Assembly (NCBI RefSeq): GCF_030272615.1
Contig: NC_081411.1
Location: forward strand, 182,986,977 to 183,050,976
Source of the DNA: Cryptomeria japonica
Lineage: Eukaryota; Streptophyta; Pinopsida; Cupressales; Cupressaceae
Length of the DNA: 64,000 nucleotides
Direction: 5' to 3'
Of this stretch, positions 12,781-24,500 are shown piece by piece. The translations under genes and the position numbers were made by a program. The notes beneath the pieces were generated by a model. It was not told the origin of the DNA, made no database searches, and worked only from the letters and a program-made list of their open reading frames with translations. Position 1 is the first letter of the stretch; each line of letters begins with the position of its first letter.

Positions 12781-13270
12781 TATAGAGTTTTGAACCTGAC
12801 CTATCCTCTCTGGACCAACTGATTAACAAACAATAACAGCAAAAAGAAGAAATTGCAAAAAGAAATCACAATTCAAATTAAAAAACAAAGTGCCTTGTTT
12901 TTTTGGAATTGCACACACCAATATCTTTATTGAAGCTTAATTAAAAATTACATAGAAGCTGTATATATAAAGAATTTGCAGTCTAGAAGAGTTAATAATA
13001 ACTGCAGTTCTAAATATATTCCTAGCATTGCATGGAAAGCTACTAAGGCTTTCAAACTAAAAAAAGAAAACTACTCCATAAATTAAGAATACAATAAGTG
13101 CATGCACAACATGCTTTATTTACTAAAAATAAATTCATGCAAAAAACAAAACTTAAAAAAGTCCTAAGGATTAATGCATGTTGGAGTACGTGCTTTATTT
13201 GCATGAATAAACAAAAAACTATTAACTAAACTAATCTAGCTGCATGCTAGAGCAGCATTAGTTATCAACA
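12781..13270 (-). repeat. 3' LTR of copia element
   Basis: This is a 490-bp near-identical direct copy of 17400-17889. By eye the identity is about 94-95%, with most mismatches near its left end. On the minus strand it runs TGTTGATAACT to CTCTATA (terminal CA mutated). The minus strand has a polypurine tract (AAGGGGGAGTA) just before it at 13271-13284. Confidence 0.92.
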
Positions 13271-13289
13271 TACTCCCCCTTGATGCTAA

Positions 13290-15488
13290 GAGGGCTGATA
13301 ATCTTATCTCGTAGTGCTATAAACTGAGCTTTCGCAACCGCTTTGGTGAATATATCTGCTAGCTAATCCTAGGTGTTGATGTGCTTCAATTCGACATCCT
13401 TCTTCTACACCAAATCTCATATGAAGTGATATTTCAAATCAAAATGCTTTGTTCTGCTGTGATGAACTGGATTCTTGGCTAACTTGATGGCACTCACATT
13501 GTCACAATAAATTACTATAGGCTGAATTTGTTTTTCTCCAATTTCTTCCAAAACTTTTTTGAGCCAAAGAGCTTGTGTACCTGCTGAGGCAATTGCAACA
13601 TAGTCTGCTTCTATAGATGAGAGAGCAACAATACTTTATTTTTTCGAGCTTCAGGTAATCAAACTAGAACCAAAAGAAAAACAATTTCTAGATGTAGATT
13701 TACGGTCATCCATACTACCTCCCCAATCTGAATCACTAAAGCCTACTAGATTGAACTTTTTAGAAGAGTAGTAATGAATACCAAAACTTAAATTCCCTTT
13801 CACATATCTCAAAATCCTCTTGGCTGCCTTCATATGTATTTCAGATGGATTTGTCATATACCTTGAAACAAGTGAAACTGAATAGGCAATATCAGGCCTC
13901 GTGTGGATTAGAAACATCAAACTCCCTACAATACTTCTGTAAGTTGTCTCATCAACTAAATCAGCACCATCATCTCTACATAACAAATCTCCATGAGCAC
14001 TTGGAGTGGAGGCAGGGTTACAATCAGTCATATTAAATTTCTTCAGCATATCCTATGCATACTTTGTTTGACAAATGAAAATCTCATCCTTACTTTGATA
14101 AACCTTCATTCCTAGAAAATATTTTATTAGACCAAGATCTTTCATCTCAAATTCTTTCATCATAGCAGCTTTGAATTCATCTTTCATCTTAGAACTACTA
14201 CCCATATACAAAAGATCATCAACATACAAACTTATGATGAGAATATCAGTACCTTCTTGTTTGTAGTATAGGGTAGGATCACTCTTACTTCTCTAGAAGC
14301 CATTCTCCTGAGAGTATCCATCAATCCTAGCATACCATGCTCTTGGTGCTTCCTTGAGGCCATACAAATCCTTCTTCAACTTTTAGACATAATTATCTTT
14401 TCCTTCCACTTCAAAACCTTGTGGCTGCTCCACATATACTTCCTCTTCTAAGTACCCATTCAAGAAGGCACTTTTCATGTCCATATGATGTATGCTCCAC
14501 TTCTTCTGAGCTGCTAATGAAATCAGCATTCTTATGGTCTCTTGTCTTGCTACTGGTGCAAATGTCTCTTCATAGTCAATTCCATACTTCTGTGTGAAGC
14601 CTTTAGCAACTAATCTTGCCTTGTGTCTTTCAACACTCTCATCACTGTTAAATTTGGTCTTGTAGACCCATTTAGTGCCAATCCTTTTTTGTCATGTGGA
14701 AGTTTTGGTAACTCCCAAGTGTCATTCCTATGAATGGAATCCATCTCTTCTTCCATGGCTTTCACCCAAACCTCATTAGTACATGCATCTTCAAAACATG
14801 ATGGCTCAAAATCAGCCTTGGCTAATAAAGAAAAATTCACTGTGTCACCTATTGGGTTTTCTTCATGTACTTGATTTCCACTCTTCTGGTAGATATCACT
14901 CAATCTCCTTACCTTCCTTGTAGAACTTGGAGAAGAAGCTGGACTTGAACTTGGTACTAAAGAACTTGATGAAGGATTGCTTGGTGGAGTTAAACCATTG
15001 GATATAGAAACATTATTTGGCTGCTCATGATCAATATCAGCAATTATATCATCATTCAAAATAGATTTTTGTTTCTCAACATGGCCTTTTTGATGACCAT
15101 AAACTCCCCCTTCATCAAAAATCACATCTCTTGAGACAATAAGCTTGTTAGTGAGGGGATTATACAATCTATAATCCTTGCTTTTCTCACTATATCCAAT
15201 AAAAATACATGACTCACTCTTTGCATCTAACTTCTGTCTATTTTGATCAGGTACATGCACATAAGCCAAACAACCAAAAACTTTGAAATGATTAACATTA
15301 GGCCTTTTACCATACCAAGCTTCATAAGGAGTCATCTTTTCTAGTACACTGGTGGGGCTATGGTTGAGGATGTACACAGTTGTAGCAACTGCACCTCCCT
15401 AATAAGAATTGTTCAATCCCTTGGTTTGTAACATGCACCTTGCCATTTCAACCACAATACGATTCTTCCTTTTAGCTACTCCATTCTG
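13290..15488 (-). pseudogene. copia pol C-terminal half: integrase end, RT, RNase H
   Basis: The open stretch 14610-15377 carries the integrase C-terminal region (TPYEAWYGKRPNVNHFKVFG, GYSEKSKDYRLYNP) and a Ser/Pro-rich linker, ending at the RT entry. RT continues in shifted frames with NYV-KLKKDLYGLKEAPRAWY-like text near 14340-14400 and the catalytic box LYVDDLLYMGSS near 14205-14240. The stretch 13651-14049 holds the connection and RNase H start (GFSDSDWGGSMDDRKST). RNase H ends with ALSSIEADYVAIASAGTQALW and IYCDNVSAIKLAKNP near 13500-13625. The frameshift at about 14610 and several stops make it non-functional. Confidence 0.9.
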
Positions 15489-17330
15489 TCAAGGTGTGTA
15501 TGCAGTAGTAAGTTGCCTCTTGATGCCATTAAAATCACAATAACTTTGGAAAGCCTTTGAGAAAAATTCTCCTCCATGATCAGTCCTTAAACACTTGATT
15601 TTGCACCCTTTCTCATTTTCCACAAGGGCTTTAAACTTCTTGAATGTATCCAAGGCTTCATCTTTGGCCTTCAAAAAATATACCCAACAATTTCGTGAGT
15701 AATCATCAATAAAAGTGATGAAATATGATGACTTACCCAAACTCTTAGTCTGCATAGGACCACATATATCTGAATGAACAAGCTGAAGTGGGTGATGAGC
15801 CCTCCATGCATTGCCCTTTGGAAAATTTTCTCTTGCATGCTTTCCTTTAGCACAACCTTCACAAACCTCCTTGTGTTCCTCAACCTTGGGCAAACCAGAA
15901 ACTAATGCATGTGATGTTAGAAACTTCAAACTATGAAAATTTAAATGCCCATACCTGAGATGCCATAACCAATTTGAATCCTCATAAGCCATATTTGCCA
16001 AATTATTGTTATGTTCACCAAACCTCAAGGGGAACATCCTATTTCTTGTCATAGGAACAACAGTGATCACCCTATTTTCCTTATTCTTATCATAGATAGT
16101 ACAAGTCTTATTCTCAAAGACTACTTTATAATTTTTCTCACATAGCTGCCCAACACTTAACAAATTATGCTTCAATTGTGGAGTATAATAAATATCATGA
16201 ATACTCTTTATACCTTCTTTTGTTTGGACCTCCATAGATCCTTTGGCAACAACCTCCAATGATTTATCATCACCAAGTTGGATCTTGGATTTGAAACTTC
16301 CATCCTTTGTTAAGAACAACTTCTCATTCCCTATCATATGGTTAGAGCATCCAGAATCTAGGTACCAAACATCTTTACTAGTATTTTCACCCTTTGCATA
16401 AGACAAAAATAAGTGATTAGGAGGATTCTTAGTACTTTCTTGAGCATAGTTAGTACTTTTACCTTCTTTCAATCTGCATTCTCTTTCAAAGTGGCCATAC
16501 CTATTACAATGGTAACATTGAACATTTCTCTTATCAAATTTGCCTCTACCTTTTCCTCTAAAACCACCACTTCCTCTTGAGCCACCTCTTCCTCTACCTC
16601 TTGAAGAATTTTGGCTTTTCCCTTTACCTTGGACTTGATTGATTTTGGCACTCCTGCTTCTTGCATCTTCATTTTTTGTGACTAGCAATTTAGAAGAAAA
16701 TGCTTTCTCTACACCTTCAAAAGAATCTTTCAATCTTTCTTCATGAGACATCAGGGATCCAACCAGTTGATCAAATTGTAGTTTTGTCAAATCTTTTCTT
16801 TCTTCTATGATTATTGCTACATGATTCCATCTGGGTGTCAAAGATCTCAACACCTTTTTTATCAAAACTTCATTGCTTACAATTTCCCCAAGTGTAGCCA
16901 TTTTATTGACCACATCTTTGACTCTGACACAATAATCACTTATACTTTCAGCTTCTTGCATCTTCAAATTCTTGAACTCTCACTTCAATGTCTGAAGCTT
17001 GACCACTTTAACTTGATCACTACCCTGGTAAGCTTCTTGTAGAGTCTTCCAAGCATCTTTGGCAGTTGTTGCTCCTGATATTCTTGGAAATAAGCTCTTA
17101 TCAAGAGCTATCTGAATGTGAAACAAAGCTTGAGCATTCTTTTTCCTTGCTTCCTTTCTTGTTGTTCTTTCATTGGCTGTAAGAGCATTCCAATCAGATG
17201 GCTCTTCATAACTTGATTCAATAATCTCCCACAAATCTTTTCCAATAAAAAATGTAAGCATCTTAATGCACCAATAATCATAATCATTCTCATCAAATTC
17301 TGGAACAGGCATATGGTTAGAATTCGACAT
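15489..17330 (-). pseudogene. copia gag, protease and integrase
   Basis: Gag starts at the ATG at 17330 (MSNSNHMPVPEFDENDYDYW), with the UBN2-type pattern of copia Gag. One stop near 16980 splits it from the continuation at 15489-16967. That piece holds a Gly/Arg-rich stretch, the zinc knuckle CYHCNRYGHFEREC, the protease active site WYLDSGCSNHM, the integrase HHCC region (HLRYGHLNFHSLKF to CEGCAKG) and the integrase core with HSDICGPM, FIDDYSRNCWVYF and RTDHGGEF, so the D, D and E residues are present. It ends at an in-frame TAA inside the conserved TP-QNG motif. Apart from the stops it looks well kept. Confidence 0.92.
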
Positions 17331-17385
17331 GATTAACTTTGGCGAAATTCCAACAATAAAACTTTAACCCAAAACAATTTTACCT

Positions 17386-17397
17386 GCTCTGTTACCA
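17386..17397 (-). other. primer-binding site of copia element
   Basis: The minus strand reads TGGTAACAGAGC two bases inside the 5' LTR. This differs by one base from the usual initiator tRNA-Met complement TGGTATCAGAGC. Confidence 0.88.
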
Positions 17398-17399
17398 CT

Positions 17400-17889
17400 T
17401 GTAGAATTTTGAACCTGACCTGTCCTCTCTGAACCAACTGATTAGCAAACAATAACAACAAAAAGAAGAAATTGCAAACAGAAATCACAATTCAGAATAA
17501 AAAATAAAGTGCCTTGTTTTTTTGGAAATGCACACACCAATATCTTTATTGAAGCTTAATTGAAAATTACATAGAGGCTGTATATATAATGAATTTCTAG
17601 TCTAGAAGAATTAATAATAACTGCAATTCTAAATATATTCCTAGCATTGCATGGAAAGATACTAAGGCTCTCAAACTAAAAAAAGCAAACTACTCCCTAA
17701 ATTAAGAATACAATAAGTGCATGCACATCATGCTTTATTTACTAAAAACAAATTCATGCAAAAAACAAAACTAAAAAAGGTCCTAAGGATTAATGCATGT
17801 TGGAGTACATGCTTTATTTGCATGAATAAACAAAAAACTATTAACTAAACTAATCTAGCTGCATGCTAGAGCAGCATCAGTTATCAATA
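17400..17889 (-). repeat. 5' LTR of copia element
   Basis: The 490-bp copy runs TGTAGAATTTTGAACC to GTTATCAATA on the plus strand (the last CA is mutated to TA). The minus strand carries the promoter, with a TATATA stretch near 17580-17590. TSD GTTTC follows at 17890-17894. Confidence 0.92.
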
Positions 17890-18034
17890 GTTTCCGCCCT
17901 TCCTTCTTTTTACTACATTGCCCACATAATAGAGGAGTACCATAGATTTCAACATAACTCTAATAGACCATGTTTTCATGTTTTCTTCGATCAATTTTAT
18001 ATAAGCTTAATTTTTATGTGTTCCTTTATGTTAG

Positions 18035-19600
18035 GGTACAATGCCAGAGGAAAAAGAAATAGCAGTTAAAAGCTTACCTTAAAATCATTGCAAGGAAAAG
18101 ACCATGTTTTCGTGTTTTCTTCTTTTTACTACATCGCCCATATAATAGAAGACAAAATTTCCATCTTGTCATAAGGAAAAGTGGAGTTTTAAAATGAGGT
18201 CAAGCTGGTGGTCAAAATTCGACATTGTAATCTTTTGAATCTGCTTGGATGTTGCACAAAGGGATTAGAATGTTTGCGTGTTTACGAGTTCTTGGTTAAC
18301 AAGGGCCTTGACAAAATACTATTTGTAAAGTTTATTCTATTTAAATATGAAAAGAAAAGTGACAAAATACCTAGTTATTTTCTAGGTCCATTAGGTTTTT
18401 GTCATAAAACATTAGTTCTTATTTAGGGTAGATCCAAACTAGAGAAAAGAACTTGATTGGAGTGAACATTTGAACATCACATGTGGAGTAGCTCATGGGC
18501 TTGTGTACTTGCATGGAGATTCTCACCTGTGGATCATTCATTGGAATATTAAAGCAAGAAATATTTTGCTTGAATTTCTGAAATTCATACCAAAGATATG
18601 AGATTTTGACTTAGTGAGACTAGTTCATCAAGATGAAGCCCATGCTAATACAAGGGCAATAGGAATGTAGTAAGTACCTAAGCACTACATTTATTAGTTG
18701 AAGGAACGATGATGATTGACCTTCTCAACTCCTCATTTACTACTAAACAACTAGCATAAATAGATTGCTATGGAAGATTATTTGAACTAATGACATATGT
18801 ATGAAACCTACATTATTTGATTGTAGTAAATTTGTTACTTCCATTATTTTTATATTTGAAATTATTTAAAAAATATTTATCTTCAACTTTGAAATAATAT
18901 TTTTTAAAGATATTTGTTTCAGTTGCTGTACGAGTCAATAATTATTCCTTATTATGTAGTGGTTATATGACGTCTGATTATGCTATGCTAGGTCAATTAT
19001 CTATTAAAGCTAACTTTTTTATCTTCGAGTTTTAAATAATATTCTTAAGATTGTTGTTTTAGTTGTTTTATGAGCTAATAATTCTTTTTTATTATGTAGT
19101 TGTTTTATGGCACTAGATTATGCTATGCTAGGTCAATTATCTATTAAAACTAATGTCTATAGCTTTGGCATTGTCATTTTATTAATTATCCGTGGGACAA
19201 TGAACATTGATATTACATAATTCCTCAAAATTCAAAGCCTATTAGATTTGGTAAGAGAAATATAATTCAATCTATTCTATTTTTTCAAGTTATAATTTCT
19301 TTAATATGGAGATGCATAGTTCTTATGTAGGTATATAGATGTTATCAACAATGAAATATTGTTGATATAATTGACAAATAAATACTTGGGAGCTTTACAA
19401 TTAAACAAGTTTCAAGATACATTCATATTGATCTTTTATGTACACAATAAGATAAATCACTTCATCCATTGATGCTTAATGCATATGAAATTCCTTCAAA
19501 CCTTTCTATAACTAACTTGCCAAATGTCACAAGGTGTGCCTATGTAAGTGTTGAACATGAAAATTTTCCTGCACATACATGTGCATCAACATCTACAAGT
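18035..19600 (+). pseudogene. CRK receptor-like kinase pseudogene, kinase domain and C-terminus
   Basis: The kinase domain continues after an AG acceptor at 18033-18034: GTMPEEKEIAVKSLP carries the catalytic Lys region. Next come NEVKLVVKIRHCNLLNLLGC (18190-18260), GVAHGLVYLH, a mutated catalytic loop IHWNIKARNILLE (HRD has become HWN) and DFD in place of DFG near 18600. Then GYMAPDYAM-like text and NVYSFGIVILL (19100-19185) and the C-terminal CRK pattern ending near 19600. A stop and a roughly 75-bp insertion between two AAGGAAAAG copies (about 18090-18170) break the third exon. The stretch encoding DYAMLGQLSIKT occurs twice (18975-19010 and 19115-19150) by tandem duplication. The lost catalytic Asp and the stops show it is dead. 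Confidence 0.78.
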
Positions 19601-19990
19601 ATCCCGAGTTGGGTGGGTGGGGGTGGGATCATCAAAGATCTGAGGGGTAAAGTCGTGGTGGCCTATGTGGAAAATATGGGCTCACAAATGTCCAACATGG
19701 TAGAAGTAATGGTGGCTTCCTTTGGCATCACTATTGGAAAAGACGAAGTTTACAAAAAAATCATCATTGAAGGTGATTGAAAAAATATAATTATGATGTT
19801 GCAAGGGAAAGAAAAATTGGGATGGTGTGTGGGGGATCTAATCACTAAGTGCCAAGATATGATTTATATGCTTGGCCACCTCAGATATCATCACATCTTT
19901 AGAGAAGGAAATAACACTGTGGGTGGGTTGGCTAACTTAGACCCTTTTACTAAGGGCCTAAAAAAGTAGATGGAATTGCATGAATTACCT
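19601..19990 (+). pseudogene. RNase H-like (RVT_3) fragment
   Basis: The frame 19469-19780 fuses the kinase C-terminus to WVGGGGIIKDLRGKVVVAYV and then AEVMVASFGITIGKDE-like and KKIIIEGD text, the pattern of plant RNase H domains derived from retroelements (GGIIRD, EALL, IVEGDS). After a stop it continues with YHHIFREGNNTVGGLANLD, the usual C-terminal RNase H segment. Acidic residues are only partly kept. This is probably a non-LTR retroelement remnant, unrelated to the kinase. Confidence 0.65.
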
Positions 19991-20360
19991 AATGTTGTCC
20001 GTTCCATGATCCTAAAAGGAAATCATCCCAATGAGAATTAATGATTTTATTATTTTCTTTTCGATCTCTTTCCTAGCCACGTTGCACTACAATGATTTAT
20101 TGAAAGGATTGGCTTTATTAAATCTTTTGCTAGCTACACTTTTAGCAATATCACCCTTTGTTGTCTCTTTCTCAAAGTTGGTTTTAGCTATCCTTCTCAG
20201 AGTCCTACACATTATTTTACTGTGCAACCATGTATGGGGACCTCACCTAGATGGAGTTTGACACTTGCAACAAGTTTTAAAAAAAGGGGTTCTCTAGAAT
20301 AAGGCGGTGGAAGGAAATCCAGTGACCTGTGTTGAAGGTATGAAGGGTTAAAACCCTACT

Positions 20361-21480
20361 ATGTTTGAACAATTCACCAAATCTTGGGATGAAGGTGAGG
20401 TTCAAGTGGGTGGTGTGAAATTCATTGTGTCTATGGAGACTATTGTGGCTACTATGAGTCTAGTGGTTGACCGCACAAGCTTTACTAAGAAGTCAAAGTG
20501 TAATTACAAACAAGATTTTAAAAGGTTCCTTATATTAGGAGAAAAAGTAGCCCATTATCAGAGTGACCTCAACAAGAATGACTTACCTCAAATGTGGAAA
20601 GAGGTGGCATTCCTCCTCATGAAGTTCATCACCTTCGATAAAAGGTTCAAATTCTTTACTCGCAACTTTTTCCCATGCTTAACCATTAAAGGTATGGGTT
20701 GAAAATAAATTTCCTATATTGGTTTTTTTCATCTATTTCCTAGTCTATAGTTGTGGCCAAAACCAAAGATGTCCTTCCCCTGCACCAGAGGCTTATCCTT
20801 CAGCTTGACAATTTTCATTTGATTTTAACCCGTACTAGTGGTCTGACTTTTAATCCTTCTGACCCTTCTTTGTGCATTGAGCTTTCAAACATCCTAGAAT
20901 GCAAAGAGAACGACCCCAATCCTAAACCAAAAGGGACCCCTACTTGGGTTAACCCTAGAAGAATTGCTAATATAACAACCCCTCATCCCCTCCCACTATT
21001 GTAAGAATTATTGAAGAGTCAAAAGATGGGGAGAATGCATCTAATGATTCTACTTCCTCTTGGACTAGGTTGGAGTGGACCCCAAACAACCCTGTTAACA
21101 AAGAGGGTACCCCTTCTACCCCTTCCTTTGGTTGCCCCCCCCACTGGTGAAATTGCAAAGAAAATGGTCGTTATACAGAAAACGTTAATGAATTTTATGA
21201 CAATTACAATAAGAAGCAAGTGATTATGTGTTGGCTTATGGGTCAGCTTAATGTTTTAAGAAAGAAAATTAATATATTGGAATCCTTCATTGAAACAAGT
21301 TCTAGAGCTTCTAGCTGGGTTGTGGAGGACAAAGACCAGAGAGTTTGGGAACCGGCTAATGATCTGGTTGAGATGTTAGACAAATAGGGAGGAATGGAGG
21401 AAGAACTGAAAGGGCTATATACTACCCAAATTCTATAGGAGTGTGGTATAGTGCAACTACCAAATTCATTGAGAGACTTA
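20361..21480 (+). pseudogene. unknown repeat-associated ORF, decayed
   Basis: The frames 20361-20702 (MFEQFTKSWDEGEVQVGGVK onward) and 20753-21004, then shifted frames to about 21480, read as one plus-strand protein. It has a globular N-terminus, a Pro/Asn-rich middle and a coiled-coil-like end (QLNVLRKKINILESFIETSS, about 21240-21300). The pattern of a long ORF with no catalytic motif resembles plant transposon proteins of unknown function. The overall layout is like the LTR-borne ORFs at 22.5-25.7 kb, but I see no strong residue match. Stops and frameshifts make it non-functional. Confidence 0.5.
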
Positions 21481-21594
21481 TTAGATTTTTTTTTATGTGT
21501 TAGAGATGTTGCATTTTTTTATTAAAATGATTGTTTAAATGAAACATGTTTATAATTTAATGGATTATAAAAATTTATATTATGTATTCATAAG

Positions 21595-21599
21595 GGTAG
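21595..21599. repeat. target-site duplication of gypsy element G1, left
   Basis: GGTAG here is repeated at 38177-38181, immediately after the last base of the right LTR. This defines the outer ends of element G1. Confidence 0.85.
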
Positions 21600-24500
21600 T
21601 GTTACCCCATTATTTTGTCGATAGTTAAAGTCTTTGTCTTGAGAAAAATAACATGTCATTAATGTTGCTTTTCCCACTCAGCTTGATCCGTCCTTGCCTA
21701 TGTAACTTTTCTTTATGATTCACTTTTTTTGTCCCAATGAACTATGTGTTGAACCTGCGTCTTGGTTCAAGGTTCAACCGGTGCCTTCGTGTGTGTTGCA
21801 GATTTGTTTTGTTGTTAAGAAGGCGAGTGTCAATGTGTTAAGTCAGTTTTGAACTTGAACTTTTGAACCATTCTTAAAGCGATTCAAGGTTCAAAGTTCA
21901 AGGTCCTCCTTTATGTTTGTTAAAATTCTTCACTCACTCCCAGTTGTTGTGTTCAGCCGCAAGGTGGAAGTCCTTTTCTTTTTCAAGATTGAACTTGAAC
22001 AGTTTAACTTCTTGTTAAATGGTTCACGGTTCAAAATTTCATTTCAAGTTGGCCCCGAGGATATTAATAAAGCAAGGTGGTGCAGAAAAAGGAATATTCT
22101 CAGCATATCATATTTTAAAATTTTAATTATGGAAAGAAATCATGAAAACTCAAGCCATTTGTGTGGAGTTGATATGTAATAAAGAAATTTGTTAGAATCC
22201 CATCAAATCATGGGTTATCTCACAAGCTCGAAGGAATTATCATGAGGCGTGCGTAGGTATTACTCAGTTTTTCCACCTCTTAATATGTAAGTTCTCAAAT
22301 TGTGAAATAGGTAGTTGTTACTATTGGAGAAGCGAAGGGTGCCAAAGTTAATTTCAACCCCACACTTATGAGGGTTTCATAGACTTGATGGTGACAATAG
22401 GTGAGTTTTGTTAATTTCTTCTCTGCTTTGTTACTAGCTCAGAAAGTCAGTATAGAAAAATTCTTTGTTTTGGAGTAGAATTTTTTTCTTTCTAAAAATT
22501 ATTTGATGAATGCAAAAGTGGCCATTATGAGGCTGACTCTTCCAAATCTTGGCCACACATCATGCTTAGTCAATACACTTCCAGAGCTAGGTGACACTTC
22601 TTTAGCCCAAGCTGACTTAGGAAATTTATTAGAAAGAGCCAGAAACCCTGAGGCTAACTCAATGATGGAAAGAATAGTTAAAAGTGTCTTGATTGAAGAT
22701 GTTGCATTCCCAACTGCCACCCCTTGCCCAGAATTGGTGATAGAATGTATGAACAAGTATGATGTCGGTAATAGGTGCATTACGACCAACAGTGATGAAT
22801 TGTTAGTATAAATTAATAGGGAAATAATGATGGCTATAATTCAAATTCCTCATAAGGAGTCGTATGAAAATTGGTCCATTGGTACTTCATACACATTCTT
22901 CTCTGGAAATAAAAACACTTATAAGAGCGTCATTGCTAGGTATTGGCTCCTAAAAGTTCAGAATGGGGGTTCCCAGTTACCCAAACCTCTTACAAGATAA
23001 CATTTCATAATGGAGGTGCGGGATGTTATAATTTTGTTAAAAAGACTCAAAGGGAATTCACACGCTTTCTACTGGGAAGACTACATGTGTTTTTACATTC
23101 AGGTATTGTTAGCTACTGAGAAATATCTTCACTGGGCACATGTTATTGCTGAATTTTTTCATGAGGGTTTGACTAATTTTATTTGAATTTCTGGTTTTTA
23201 TATGTCCTCATATTTATTTTATATATTGACTTGTACCAGAGAGTGGCAAGGGTTACATCATGAGCCTTGGCTGGATGGAATGAAGGTTTGTTATTATTAT
23301 CCACACCTACAACAAGAGAGATATGTTGAAAATGTTACAAGATGGAATGTTGTTTTTACTGGAAGACTTGTCTTTGAACTATAGGGAGCCACAAATAAAC
23401 TACTTGAACCATCTCTCCATTGACGAGGATCGTGAGCTGGTTAGTATATATGGAATTTATTTTATCCAATTTCCTAGATTTACTTACATTAGAGTGGGGG
23501 TCTTTAAAGGTGAACCATTCAAATTGCCTAGGTATGCCTTTGATAGTTATATACTTATTGAATTTTGTAGATAGCTTTCCCACAATGATAAAAAGTTAAG
23601 GGCGAAGCGTAAATCTGGAGATGCCTTCCCAATTGAACTTGGTTATTATACTTGCAAATCCATTTCCAATGCTTTGAACCTAGAATTAGAGTTCAAGAAA
23701 CTGAATTTACAGCCCTATATTGCCCGACGTAATTTTGATAGTAAAGTCTATGTTGTGGAACATTTAAATGTTGATGTCAATTTCTTTAATGAACCCCAAT
23801 TAGAAGATTATTGGGAAAAATTTTGTGATGAATTTCAAGTAAGAAGGATATTGTGTTCAAGGTTCACTTTGCAGCAGACTGTTACAATGAGATTGTCGAT
23901 AAATGTGGCAAGAATACAAGAAGAGGAGGGGGAAGATGTGTTAGATCCTGAATTCAATATAAGGGTTCAAGGGAAAACCATCCTTGAAATTGATTTAGAC
24001 AAGAGAGAAGAAGAAAGTATCCAAGCCAAGTCCATCAATGTTATCAGGAGAACGAAGAAGTGGTTAAGGGGCTACAAATTTAGAAAGGAGTCAATCATTA
24101 CCCCTAAAGACCTAACAATTGGTCCACTTCATGCTGCAACACAAATTACCACTTCCTCCTCTAATGTAATTATTGATACTGTGGGTACTAAAAGGCCAAA
24201 AATTGGAGAGGTTCAAACCAAGAGGTCAAAGAAATCCCCATTGAGATCCTCGGCGGTTCGAGTAACCCATTCTAGGAGCGGAAAGAGAAAGAGGGAACCA
24301 GCGACGGACCAAATTGTTGTGGGCTTAGATTCAAGTGAGGAAACCCAGGTGGCCATTGATGAACATGTATCAAATAATCCTTCAGTACAGGATGTGGATA
24401 CAAAGAAAGAATCTAAAGAAAAACCAAATCTAATGAGCACCATGACTGTTGTCGATCCACCAAATTATCAGACACCTCTGCCAAAAGAAACTTCCAATGT

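Larger units (their letters stand above)
12781..17889 (-). mobile_element. complete Ty1/copia retrotransposon in a CRK intron
   Basis: The element is 5109 bp with two 490-bp LTRs, a perfect five-base target-site duplication (GTTTC), a polypurine tract, a Met-type primer site and a full gag-protease-integrase-RT-RNase H order on the minus strand. It lies antisense to the surrounding kinase pseudogene and inside its intron. The coding part has scattered stops and frameshifts, so it is inactive, but most catalytic motifs survive. That fits a moderately old insertion, as do the few-percent LTR differences. Confidence 0.93.

Noticed and set aside
20031-20261. 76-codon hydrophobic plus-strand ORF resembling a membrane protein
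   Set aside because: Hydrophobicity comes from T-rich composition. There is no supporting context, and it lies between two decayed element ORFs.
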